Positions 39,363 through 47,449 of a stretch of 64,000 bases of DNA are shown in pieces. Each line of letters opens with the position of its first letter. Position 1 is the first letter of the stretch. The translations under genes and the position numbers were made by a program. The DNA is taken from positions 57,490 through 121,489 of the forward strand of contig NZ_JACOMF010000015.1 of NCBI RefSeq assembly GCF_014283215.1, read 5' to 3'. The stretch comes from Siccirubricoccus deserti. GTDB lineage: Bacteria; Pseudomonadota; Alphaproteobacteria; Acetobacterales; Acetobacteraceae. A model generated the notes under the pieces. That model was not told where the DNA came from and searched no databases. It saw only the letters and a list, made by a program, of their open reading frames with translations.

Positions 39363-40277
39363 ATGGCGGCAGCGATCCGGGCCTTCTTCGACGAGGCGAC
39401 CAATACGGTCACCTACCTGGTCTGGGACCCGGGAACGCGCATCGGCGCGATCATAGACCCGGTGCTCGACTGGGACAACCGCAGCGGCGAGGCGGATACC
39501 CGCAGCGCCGATGCGGTGCTGGCGGCGGCCGAGGCCGAGGGGGTGACCCTCGACTGGGTGCTGGAGACCCATGTGCATGCGGACCATCTGACCGCCTCGC
39601 CCTATGTGAAGGCACGGGCCGGTGGCCGCATCGGCATCGGCGAACATATCCGCGACGTGCAGGCGATCTTCCGCCCCGTCTTCGGCGCGGAGGACCTGCT
39701 GCCGGATGGCGGGGATTTCGACGTGCTGTTCGCCGATGGCGCGGAGTTCGCCATCGGCGGGCTCACCGCGAAGGTGCTGCATGTGCCCGGCCATACCCCG
39801 GCCTGCATCGCCTATGTCATCGGGGATGCGGCCTTCGTCGGTGATACGCTGTTCATGCCGGATTACGGCACCGCACGCTGCGACTTCCCGGGGGGCGATG
39901 CGCGGGCGCTCTGGCGCAGCATCCATCGGCTGCTGGCGCTGCCGCCCGCCACCCGCATCTTCACCTGCCACGACTACAAGGCGCCCGGCCGCGACAGCTT
40001 CGCCTGGGAAAGCACCGTCGCCGAGCAGCGGGCGCGCAACCCGCATGTGAAGGACGGCATGACCGAGGCGGAATTCGTCGCGATGCGTGAAGGCCGTGAC
40101 GCCAAGCTGGCGCCGCCGCTGCTGCTGCTGCCCTCCATCCAGGTGAACATGCGGGCCGGGCGCTTCCCCCCGGCCGAGGCGAATGGCGTGCGCTACATGC
40201 GCATCCCAGTGACGATGAAGGGCGGGCTGCGCGGCGCCAATACCCAGCCGCCAGCCGTAGCCGGCGGCGGGCGATGA
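39363..40277 (+). CDS. MBL-fold hydrolase, persulfide-dioxygenase (ETHE1/Blh)-like
   Basis: A 304-residue metallo-beta-lactamase-fold protein. I choose ATG 39363, which has GGAGG five bases upstream; an ATG at 39351 would overlap that site. Marks are THVHADHLTASPYVK (HxHxDH), the third-strand His of VPGHTPACIAYVIG, the bridging Asp in FVGDTLFMPDYGTARCD, and the final His in TCHDYKAPG. The YGTARCDFPGG motif is characteristic of glyoxalase-II-like persulfide dioxygenases of sulfide detoxification. A sulfur-oxidation role is inferred. A truncated hydrolase overlaps its stop. Confidence 0.9.
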   Translation: MAAAIRAFFDEATNTVTYLVWDPGTRIGAIIDPVLDWDNRSGEADTRSADAVLAAAEAEGVTLDWVLETHVHADHLTASPYVKARAGGRIGIGEHIRDVQAIFRPVFGAEDLLPDGGDFDVLFADGAEFAIGGLTAKVLHVPGHTPACIAYVIGDAAFVGDTLFMPDYGTARCDFPGGDARALWRSIHRLLALPPATRIFTCHDYKAPGRDSFAWESTVAEQRARNPHVKDGMTEAEFVAMREGRDAKLAPPLLLLPSIQVNMRAGRFPPAEANGVRYMRIPVTMKGGLRGANTQPPAVAGGGR

Positions 40278-40432
40278 TCACCGACAGCATGGCGGCGGAG
40301 GGCACGGTGGATTTCGTCACCGGACCCTGCCGCTTCGAAGTGCTGCCCGACGTCGGGCATTACGCGACGGATCAGATGTCTGACCGGGTCAATGCCCTGC
40401 TGCTGGAGCAGTTGGCGCGGCACCGGCCGTAG
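40274..40432 (+). pseudogene. C-terminal remnant of an alpha/beta hydrolase (52 codons)
   Basis: A short frame whose ATG overlaps the stop of the MBL gene (ATGA). It reads CRFEVLPDVGHYATDQMSDR near its middle, then VNALLLEQLARHRP and TAG. The VLPDVGHYATDQ stretch matches the last strand and catalytic His of alpha/beta hydrolases, with the usual C-terminal helix after it. The nucleophile elbow and lid are absent, so it cannot be a working hydrolase. It is probably the relic of a gene once translationally coupled to the MBL gene, joined by a deletion. Confidence 0.6.
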
Positions 40433-40565
40433 TCAGGTGTTCGACGGCCGGATTGGTCTGCGCCGCTGGCCACGGCGGCTCGCGCGATCGCCGGACGGTG
40501 TTCCTCCAGGTTGGCTGCGCGGCAGCCGCACGCCACAGCGGAGCATCGCGCCGGATTGACCTGGG

Positions 40566-41375
40566 CTACAGCAGCGCCAAAGCGCGGCCAGGTCCGCCGG
40601 TGCCACCGGCGATCCGGGGGGCGCCCGCGACGATTGTCGCCCCGGTCGGCGGCAAAGCGCCGAGATTGGCGGCGCACTCCAGCCCCCACCGGCCCGCGCC
40701 GAGCCAGGCCAGGTGAAATGCGAAGTCGCGCGAGGCGCCGTGGTCCAGCGACAGCGTGTCCACCGCCACGCCGGCGACGCCGCGCTCAAGCAGAATCGGC
40801 GCCAGGTCGGGACGGAAGCCCGGAAAACGCAGCACGCCCGCGGCATCCGCATTGCGGAAGCGCGAGGTGGCGACATGCGCGTCCCAGCCTGATCGGAGCG
40901 CAACGCAGGCGCCCTGCGGGATCCGGCCATGGGTGCGCTCATGCGCCGCCAGATCTTCGGGCGTCAGCTGGTAATCGGGATCAGCAGCGGCACGCTCGGT
41001 GACGTTCAGCACCACGAGCGGGCAGACAAGCGACTCTACTGGGATCGCGTCCACGGATGGGCCATTGGTGCTGAAGTGGATCGGCGCGTCGAAATGCGTA
41101 CCGACATGCTCCAGATAGGTCAGCTTATTCATGTTGTAGCCGTCGCGCGCGAAGCTGAGCTTCCGCTCGATCTCGATCGCGGGCGCCCCGTCGAAGGTCG
41201 GGAAGTTCGGACCCAGACTGTGGGTGAGCTCCACCACCCGCGCCGTCCTGATGGCCTGCGCGGCGGCGGGCGCGGCGGAGAGCCGGAAGGCGGCGATCGC
41301 CGCACCCGCCGCGGCCAGCGCTTTGCGGCGCCCAAGCCGGCTTGCAACGATGTCCATTACGCAGGCATTGCACAT
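40566..41375 (-). CDS. Exported cyclase / kynurenine-formamidase-like metal hydrolase (PF04199)
   Basis: A 269-residue protein starting at ATG 41375, with GGAGGGA upstream. A twin-Arg-like leader (RLGRRKALAAAGAAIAAFRL) ends near AAAQA, which is unusual because most cyclase-family enzymes are cytosolic. The zinc/manganese motif HVGTHFDAPIHF is at about residues 89-100, and GVAGVAVDTLSLDHGASRDF lies in the C-terminal half. Family members include kynurenine formamidase and isatin hydrolase. A periplasmic amide or lactam hydrolase is inferred. It is monocistronic. Confidence 0.87.
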   Translation of the reverse strand: MCNACVMDIVASRLGRRKALAAAGAAIAAFRLSAAPAAAQAIRTARVVELTHSLGPNFPTFDGAPAIEIERKLSFARDGYNMNKLTYLEHVGTHFDAPIHFSTNGPSVDAIPVESLVCPLVVLNVTERAAADPDYQLTPEDLAAHERTHGRIPQGACVALRSGWDAHVATSRFRNADAAGVLRFPGFRPDLAPILLERGVAGVAVDTLSLDHGASRDFAFHLAWLGAGRWGLECAANLGALPPTGATIVAGAPRIAGGTGGPGRALALL

Positions 41376-41534
41376 CGCATCCCTCCCATCAGCCCAGGCC
41401 AGCGAAACGCCGGCAGATCAGGGGCCACGGGGGACAATAGCAGCCGGGGGGGCTGCTGGCGGCAGTGCATTGCCGATATGGAACCGGCATCAACCAGACG
41501 GGGTGTTCGGCGAGCGGTGGCCCGGCTTCTCAGT

Positions 41535-41879
41535 TCAACAACGGATCCCGGCCGCAGCACAGTCACGTTGCTTCAACTGATCCCAGTGCTGGCGCAGCCG
41601 GTCCTGCGACCAGTTCTGCGTCCTGGGCGCGGGCCGATGCTCCGGCGGCCGCGTCCAGTGCCGCGGACCATGCGGCTGGAACGCGCCGTACCGGTCGGCG
41701 CGGTAGTCGCGGTAGTAGCCTGGACCAGGATAGTAGCTCCCGTAGCTACGCCCGGTGTAGCCGCCGGGGTAATAGTCGGGACCACTCCACGAGCGGCCGC
41801 CGGTCGGCCCGGCACAGGCACAGAGGCTGGCCCCCAGCAAGGCCAGCATGCCCATGGCCGAGGCGGTGGGTCGCCTCAT
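41535..41879 (-). CDS. Small Tyr/Gly/Pro-rich lipoprotein
   Basis: A 114-residue protein. ATG 41879 has an excellent ribosome site (GAAGGAGGAG). The signal peptide ends in a lipobox (LCAC), so Cys is probably lipidated and the protein is membrane-anchored. The mature part is dominated by Tyr, Gly, Pro and Arg, with short repeats such as GSYYPGPGYYRDYRADRY. The C-terminus has Trp/Gln/Arg (QNWSQDRLRQHWDQLKQRD) and two Cys. No enzymatic domain is seen. A structural or envelope-stress role is only a guess. Confidence 0.75.
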   Translation of the reverse strand: MRRPTASAMGMLALLGASLCACAGPTGGRSWSGPDYYPGGYTGRSYGSYYPGPGYYRDYRADRYGAFQPHGPRHWTRPPEHRPAPRTQNWSQDRLRQHWDQLKQRDCAAAGIRC

Positions 41880-42128
41880 GGCTATCTCCTCCTTCCGGGC
41901 GCGAGCGCCCTTGCACTGCCAGGAGAACGCCGCAGTCCACGGCTCGGTTGACCGCCGCCTGTCACAAACGGATGCGTGCCCCGGAGCCATCGCCCGGTTC
42001 CGAACGAGAGCGATCCACCGGAAGGCGTCACGCCCTGCCAGATGGCTCGCCGCTCCGGACATCAGCCCTGCTCGACTTCGAGATGCACCATCCACGCGGG
42101 CGCATGCCGGTCGAATGCCTAGTCCGGC

Positions 42129-42872
42129 TCAGCCTCCCAGCGGGCCGCGCATGGGTGGGCGCGCGGAGCGGCGCTGGGTCGCGTTGCGGAGATCCTCGGT
42201 CACCACGCGGACGCGGCTTTCATAGGCGTGGCGGATATGCTGGCGCGTGGCTTCCTCGGCCCGGGCAGGGTCGCGGGCACGAATTGCCTCGACGATGGCG
42301 GCATGCTCGCGCAGCGAGTCCTCCACCCGGCTGGGCGCGTTATAGGTCGTGCGGCCCAGCAGGGGGACGAAGTTCAGCAGCGTCTGCAGGCTCTTCAGCA
42401 GAAAGCGGTTATGCGCGGCGCGGTAGATCTGTTCGTGGAAGGCCTGGTTCTCCCGTGCATGGACGCGCGGGTCAGGCGGCAGGGCGCGCATGGTGTCCCC
42501 TATGGCGGACAGGATGCGGATCTCGGTGTCGTCGGCATGCCGCGCCGCCAGCGCCGCCGCTGCCCCCTCCAGGCTTTCGCGCGTGGCGTAGAATTCGCCG
42601 ATGGCGCGCAGATCATACAGCACCACCGCCAGGCCGCCGCCGGGGGCGTGCTCCAGCAGCCCTTCCGCCTGCAGGCGGTGCATCGCCTCACGGACCGGCG
42701 TGCGGCTGACGCGCAGCCAGGTTGAGACTTCCGTCTCCATCAGGCGCTGGCCAGGCTCGATCGTGCCCTCGCGGATCGCCTCGCGCAGCATGTCATAGGC
42801 CCAGTCGCTTCGGCCGCGGCTGTTGCGCGCGCTGTCATCCTCCGGGACGGCGCCCGGATTCTCGAAACTCAT
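42129..42872 (-). CDS. GntR-family transcriptional regulator, FadR/FCD subgroup
   Basis: A 247-residue regulator starting at ATG 42872. The winged helix occupies about residues 25-90: DMLREAIREGTIEPGQRLME, then WLRVSRTPVREAMHRLQAEG (recognition helix), then the Gly-rich wing. The FCD effector domain follows, with Asp/His metal-binding candidates in NQAFHEQIYRAAHNRFLLK and REHAAIVEAIRARD. FCD regulators usually sense organic acids and control adjacent catabolic genes. It is divergent from the TcuA-like operon, 187 bases away, and a perfect palindrome lies between. Confidence 0.92.
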   Translation of the reverse strand: MSFENPGAVPEDDSARNSRGRSDWAYDMLREAIREGTIEPGQRLMETEVSTWLRVSRTPVREAMHRLQAEGLLEHAPGGGLAVVLYDLRAIGEFYATRESLEGAAAALAARHADDTEIRILSAIGDTMRALPPDPRVHARENQAFHEQIYRAAHNRFLLKSLQTLLNFVPLLGRTTYNAPSRVEDSLREHAAIVEAIRARDPARAEEATRQHIRHAYESRVRVVTEDLRNATQRRSARPPMRGPLGG

Positions 42873-42960
42873 ACCTGCTCCAGACAGACCACGGCCGGGA
42901 TGGCGGTGGCACGGGTATAGGTCGGCTACCCCACTCCGCTCAAGAGAAACAAGGATACCC

Positions 42961-42970
42961 ATGTATACAT
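42961..42970. promoter_or_regulatory. Putative GntR/FCD operator palindrome and -35 box
   Basis: A perfect 10-bp palindrome, ATGTATACAT, in the divergent region between the regulator and the TcuA-like gene. FCD-subgroup operators commonly centre on such GTATAC-type inverted repeats. Five bases further on, 42976-42981 is a consensus -35 hexamer TTGACA pointing at the TcuA-like gene; the -10 is not clear. The arrangement fits repression of the operon and of the regulator itself, released by a pathway acid (inference). Confidence 0.6.
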
Positions 42971-43059
42971 AAGTATTGACAGGTTTATTAGCGGGTCCCA
43001 CCCTCTCGCCAAGCAACAAGTCGCCGCCCCATGCGGCAGCAAAGGAGGAAGGCCGCCCC

Positions 43060-44571
43060 ATGGCGAACAGCACCGAATACGACGTGATCGTGGTGGGCGC
43101 CGGCAATGCCGCGCTCTGCGCCGCATTGTCGGCGCGCGAACAGGGCGCCCGCGTGCTGGTGCTGGAAAAGGCTAGCAAGGAGGAACGCGGCGGCAATTCC
43201 ACCTTCACCGCCGGCGGCTTCCGCTTCGTCCACGATGGGCTAGAGGATCTGCGCAAGGACATTTTGGTCGATCTGTCGGAGACCGAGGCGAACCAGATCT
43301 ACATCCCGCCGCTGCCGTCGGACCTCTACATGCGTGACCTGATGAAGGTGACGGAGAACCTCTCGCAGGAGGAGCTGGCCGAGATCCTGATCGGCCGCTC
43401 ACGCGAGACGGTTGTGTGGATGCGCGGCAAGGGCGTGCGCTTCATCCCCATGTTCGGCCGTCAGTCCTACTCCGTGAACGGCAAGCACCACTTCTACGGC
43501 GGCGTGAACATCGAGGCCGTCGGCGGCGGCTGGGGCCTGGTGGACTTCCTGGTCAAGGCGGCGGAGCGCGCCGGCATCGAGATCCGCTATTCCACCGGGC
43601 TGCGCAAGCTGCTGCAGGCGCAGAGTGGCGCGGTCACCGGCGTGCTGGCCTTCGGGCCCAAGGGGTATGAGGAGATCCACGGCAAGGCGGTGGTGCTGGC
43701 CTGCGGCGGGTTCGAGGCCAATCCGGAAATGCGCACGCGCTATTTCGGCCCGGGGTGGGAGCTGTGCCGCGTACGCGGCACCAAGCACAACACCGGCGAC
43801 GGCATCCGCGCCGCGCTCGATATCGGCGCCCAGGCCTATGGCGGCTGGTCCACCTGCCACGCCGTGCAATGGGACATCAGCGCGCCGCCCTTCGGCGACC
43901 GCGTGGTGCTGGACAATTACCAGAAGCACTCCTACCCGCTTGGCATCGTCGTCAACATGAACGGCGAGCGCTTCATCGATGAGGGCGCGGATTTCCGCAA
44001 CCACACCTATGCCAAATACGGGCGCGAGGTGATGAAGCAGCCGCAGCGGGCGGCGGTGCAGATCTTCGACAGCCAGACCATCAAGATGGTGCGGGACGAA
44101 TATCGCATCAAGCAGGTGACGAAGGCCGAGGCCGACACCATCGAGGGTCTGGCCCGGGCGCTGGAGATCGATGTCGAAGGACTGGCGCGCACGGTGAAGG
44201 ACTACAACGCCGCCTGCCAGGCGGGTGACTACAACCCGGCCATCCTGGATGGGAAGCGCACGGAAGGCATCACCCCGCCCAAGTCGAACTGGGCGCTGCC
44301 GCTCAACGAACCGCCCTACTACGGCTTCGTCGTCACCTGCGGCATCACCTTCACCTTCGGCGGGCTCCGCATTAACACCAGCGGCGAGGTGCAGGACACG
44401 ACGGATGCCACGATCCCCGGCCTCTATGCGGCCGGCGAGCTGGTGGGCGGTATCTTCTACCAGAATTACCTGGGCGGCGCCGGGCTGATGTCGGGCTCGG
44501 TCTTCGGCCGTCTGTCCGGCCGCTCGGCCGGGCTATACGCCACCCAGGCCACGCGCACGGCGGCGGAGTAG
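43060..44571 (+). CDS. FAD-dependent tricarballylate dehydrogenase (TcuA)-like
   Basis: A 503-residue flavoprotein; ATG 43060 has AAAGGAGG nine bases upstream. N-terminal dinucleotide motif VIVVGAGNAALCAALSARE is at about residues 9-27, followed by VLEKASKEERGGNSTFTAGG. Other marks are VVLACGGFEANPEM, the covalent-type substrate domain with RGTKHNTGDGIRAALDIGAQ, and C-terminal IPGLYAAGELVGGIFYQNYL. It resembles TcuA, which oxidises tricarballylate to cis-aconitate, and fumarate-reductase-type flavoproteins. No TcuB electron-transfer partner is adjacent. The epimerase follows in four bases. Confidence 0.87.
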   Translation: MANSTEYDVIVVGAGNAALCAALSAREQGARVLVLEKASKEERGGNSTFTAGGFRFVHDGLEDLRKDILVDLSETEANQIYIPPLPSDLYMRDLMKVTENLSQEELAEILIGRSRETVVWMRGKGVRFIPMFGRQSYSVNGKHHFYGGVNIEAVGGGWGLVDFLVKAAERAGIEIRYSTGLRKLLQAQSGAVTGVLAFGPKGYEEIHGKAVVLACGGFEANPEMRTRYFGPGWELCRVRGTKHNTGDGIRAALDIGAQAYGGWSTCHAVQWDISAPPFGDRVVLDNYQKHSYPLGIVVNMNGERFIDEGADFRNHTYAKYGREVMKQPQRAAVQIFDSQTIKMVRDEYRIKQVTKAEADTIEGLARALEIDVEGLARTVKDYNAACQAGDYNPAILDGKRTEGITPPKSNWALPLNEPPYYGFVVTCGITFTFGGLRINTSGEVQDTTDATIPGLYAAGELVGGIFYQNYLGGAGLMSGSVFGRLSGRSAGLYATQATRTAAE

Positions 44572-44575
44572 CCCC

Positions 44576-45565
44576 ATGCTTGCGGTGACGGGCAAAGCCT
44601 ATCTGATCACCGGGGGGGCGAGCCTGATCGGCTCGCACCTGACCGATGCGCTGCTGGCGGGCGGTGCCGCCGAGGTGCGGCTGCTGGACAATTTCGCCCT
44701 CGGCACGTCGGACACCATCGCCCACCTCATGGACGATCCGCGGGTGAAGCTGATCCGCGGCGACGTATTGCGGCTGAACGAGGTGCTGGAGGCAAGCCAG
44801 GGCGCGGATGGCATCTTCGCGCTCGCCGGCTTCCTGACCATTCCCATGCTGGCGACACCCTCGCTGGGTGTGCAGGTGAACACCATCGGCTTGCTGAACA
44901 CGCTGGAGGCGGCGCGCTTCGCAGGCGTGCGGCGGCTGGTCTTCTCCTCCTCGGTCGCAGCCTATGGCAATACCGAGGCCGAGGTGCTGGCCGAGGATGC
45001 GCCGACCGTCATCACCACCCTCTCGCCGGTCTCGGCCGTCTATGGCGTCAGCAAGCTGTTCGGCGAAAGCCTGTGCCGGCTCTATGCGCAGAAATATGGC
45101 ATGCAGTTCAACGCGCTGCGCTTCGGCTCGGTCTATGGCGAACGGCAACATGCGCGGGCGGTGAATGCGAATTTCATCGCCGAGACCTATGAGCGCGTGC
45201 GCAAGGGCGAACGCCCGGTGATCATCGGCGATGGGCGGGAAGTGCATGACTACATCCACGTCACCGATGTCGCCGCCGGCTGTCTGGCTGCCATGGCCAG
45301 CGACAGCCATGGCCATGTGCTGAACCTCGTCACCGGCGTGGATTCGACCCTGACCCAGGTGGTGCAGGCGGTGCTGGATATCTGCGAATCACGGCTTGAG
45401 CCGGAATACCGGCCGGACACGCGCGCCGTGCGCTCGGCCGGCGGCACGCATCTCGGCTTCAGCCGGGTGCGGGCGGAAGCGATGATCGGCTGGGTGCCGA
45501 GATTTTCGTTGCAGGAAGGTATCCGCCGCTACATCGGCTGGCTGCGGCAGCAAGAACCGGTCTGA
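44576..45565 (+). CDS. NAD-dependent epimerase/dehydratase (extended SDR)
   Basis: A 329-residue short-chain dehydrogenase of the extended type. NAD motif ITGGASLIGSHLTDALLA (GGxxxIG), an RGDVL acidic motif, VFSSSVAAYG with the catalytic Ser/Thr, and Y-x-x-x-K in AVYGVSKLFGE near residue 156. C-terminal HDYIHVTDVAAGCLAAM binds the substrate. Family members act on nucleotide sugars, but SDRs of this group also occur in catabolic operons. Its placement between a tricarballylate-dehydrogenase-like gene and an MmgE/PrpD gene argues for a carboxylic or sugar acid substrate rather than cell-envelope sugar synthesis (inference). Confidence 0.9.
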   Translation: MLAVTGKAYLITGGASLIGSHLTDALLAGGAAEVRLLDNFALGTSDTIAHLMDDPRVKLIRGDVLRLNEVLEASQGADGIFALAGFLTIPMLATPSLGVQVNTIGLLNTLEAARFAGVRRLVFSSSVAAYGNTEAEVLAEDAPTVITTLSPVSAVYGVSKLFGESLCRLYAQKYGMQFNALRFGSVYGERQHARAVNANFIAETYERVRKGERPVIIGDGREVHDYIHVTDVAAGCLAAMASDSHGHVLNLVTGVDSTLTQVVQAVLDICESRLEPEYRPDTRAVRSAGGTHLGFSRVRAEAMIGWVPRFSLQEGIRRYIGWLRQQEPV

Positions 45566-45611
45566 AACCCGGCGCCACGCCGGCATACGCAACAAGAATG
45601 GGAGGAGGCGC

Positions 45612-47015
45612 ATGACCGCCATCGACAAGGGCACGGGTGCATTGCTGCCTGCCCGCCGCATTGCCGAATTCGCCGCTGCGCTGCGCTATGAAGATATTCC
45701 CGCCACGGTGCGCGAACGCGCCCGCATCCAGATCCTGGACGGGCTGGGGGTGGGCTTCGCCTCCAACGCCTTCGCCTTCGCGGACCGGGCGCTGGCCGGG
45801 CTCACCGCGCTGGGCGGCGCCGGCGATTGCACCGTGCTTGGCCGGCGGCAGAAGCTGCCGTTGCGCGATGCCGCGCTGGCCAATGGCATCCTGGTGCATG
45901 GGCTGGACTTCGACGATACGCATCTGGCGAGCATCGTCCATGCCACCGCCGCCTGCCTGCCGGCGGCACTGACCCTGGCCGAGGCGCTGGATGCCAGCGG
46001 CGAGGAGTTCCTCACCGCCTATACCGCCGGGATGGAGGTGGCGATCCGCATCGGCGCCGCGGTGAAGGGCGGCTTTCACCATGCCGGCTATCACGCCACC
46101 GGCATCGTCAGCCATTTCAGCAATGCGGTGGTGGCCGGGCGGCTGCTGCAGCTCTCCGCCGAACAGATCCTGCATGCGCAGGGCATCGCCTCCAGCTCCG
46201 CCGCCGGGTTGCAGGTGTTCCTGGAAGAAGGCGCCTGGACCAAGCGCTTCCACCCCGGCTGGGGTGCGGTTGCGGGCATCACCGCTGCGCATCTGGCGCA
46301 GCATGGCTTCATCGGCCCGAGCCGTCCCTATGAGGGGAAATTCGGCCTGTTCGAATCCCATCTGCAGGCGCATGCCGCCGAGGCCGATGTTGCGGCGCTG
46401 AGCGATGGTCTGGGCGAGCGCTGGGATCTCGCCGATACCGCCATCAAGCCCTATCCGGTCTGCCACTTCATCCATGGCGCGGCGGATTCCGCCATCGCGC
46501 TGCGCGAGCGCATCCCGAGTGTCGAGGCGATCCGCAGCGTCCGCATCCTGGTCCCCGCCCAGACCCTGCCCATCGTGGCCGAGCCGGCGGCCGACAAGCT
46601 GCGCCCGGCCACGGATTACGCCGCCAAATTCAGCGCCCCCTTCGTCGTCGCCACCTGCCTGCGCCTGGGCCGCTTCGGCCTGGCCGAGCTGTTGCCCCAG
46701 GCCCTGGCGGATGAGGCGACGCTGGCACTCGCCGCCCGCAGCCGCTGTGAAGCGGATCCCGACACTGCCTTCCCGACCTATTTCTCCGGCGGGGTGGAGG
46801 TGACCCTGCAGGATGGCAGCACGCTGCGCTGGCACGAACGGGTGAACAGCGGCGCCGGGGAGCGCAAGCTGGACGTCGCCGGTGCCTCGGCGAAGTTCAT
46901 GGGCGCGGCCGGCATGGTGCTGGACACCGCCATCGCCACGCGGGCGCGCGACGCCATCCTGGCCATCGACCGCCATCCCATCCGCCACACCACCGCCGTG
47001 CTGGGAGGGAGCTGA
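45612..47015 (+). CDS. MmgE/PrpD-family protein
   Basis: A 467-residue protein starting at ATG 45612 after a GGAGGAGG ribosome site. Family marks are RARIQILDGLGVGFASNAFA, LANGILVHGLDFDDTHLASI with HATAACLPAALTLAEA, and the substrate-lid region KPYPVCHFIHGAADSAIALR. Known members include 2-methylcitrate dehydratase (PrpD), cis-aconitate decarboxylase and iminodisuccinate epimerase, all acting on di- or tricarboxylates. That agrees with a TcuA-like neighbour. It is the last intact gene of the operon; a decayed Bug carboxylate-binding protein follows directly. Confidence 0.92.
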   Translation: MTAIDKGTGALLPARRIAEFAAALRYEDIPATVRERARIQILDGLGVGFASNAFAFADRALAGLTALGGAGDCTVLGRRQKLPLRDAALANGILVHGLDFDDTHLASIVHATAACLPAALTLAEALDASGEEFLTAYTAGMEVAIRIGAAVKGGFHHAGYHATGIVSHFSNAVVAGRLLQLSAEQILHAQGIASSSAAGLQVFLEEGAWTKRFHPGWGAVAGITAAHLAQHGFIGPSRPYEGKFGLFESHLQAHAAEADVAALSDGLGERWDLADTAIKPYPVCHFIHGAADSAIALRERIPSVEAIRSVRILVPAQTLPIVAEPAADKLRPATDYAAKFSAPFVVATCLRLGRFGLAELLPQALADEATLALAARSRCEADPDTAFPTYFSGGVEVTLQDGSTLRWHERVNSGAGERKLDVAGASAKFMGAAGMVLDTAIATRARDAILAIDRHPIRHTTAVLGGS

Positions 47016-47034
47016 GATGCCCATCATGGCATAG

Positions 47035-47446
47035 ATGATCGGCCGGGCCGCCGGCATCCGCATGACCGCCATGCCCTGTGCGGCGGGACGGAAGCGCTGG
47101 CCGAAGTCACACCGGGCAGGTGGATTGCAACCTCACCGATTCAGTGCCGGCATGGCGCAGCACCGCGGCAGCCGGGTGCGCCTGATCACCGTGACCAACG
47201 GAAAGCACTTCCCGCTGGCGCCGGAATTGCCGCCGATCGGCTGCTAACTGCCCGGCTTCGACGCGATGTCTGGTGCTCGCTGGTCGCGCCGGTCGCGACG
47301 CCTGCCAAGATCGTCGGCCACGCCGCCTTTGGCGCTCAACACCGTGCTGGCTGACAGCGATGTGGCGGCGCGGCTGAATGAGCTTGGCCTTGATGCGGCA
47401 CAGTTGGCAGCCATCCGGCTCCAAGAGCTCCGTTGCGCGTTGCCGT
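47035..47446 (+). pseudogene. Decayed Bug (TTT solute-binding) protein, C-terminal half
   Basis: Reading across frames recovers a Bug C-terminal lobe: GGTEALAEVTPG, then GQVDCNLTDSVPA, then HRGSRVRLITVTNGKHFPLA and PELPPIG, a stop (TAA at 47245-47247), LPGFDAMS, then in another frame WCSLVAPVATPAKIVGH, and back in the first frame ALNTVLADSDVAARLNELGL. The matching consensus text in intact Bugs is YRGG, VDxxFD, AVTxAKRxPLAPELPTIAEAGLPGF, LxAPAGTPAxIV and LADPEVRARLxELG. At least three frame changes and one nonsense codon are present and the N-terminal half is missing. It lies directly behind the TcuA-like operon, where its carboxylate receptor would be expected. Confidence 0.8.
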
Positions 47447-47449
47447 GGC

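Noticed and set aside
47160..47247. Possible PIG-L deacetylase fragment (RVRLITVTNG)
   Set aside because: The following text (PLAPELPPIG, then LPGFDAM) fits the Bug family in order, so the Bug remnant explains it better.
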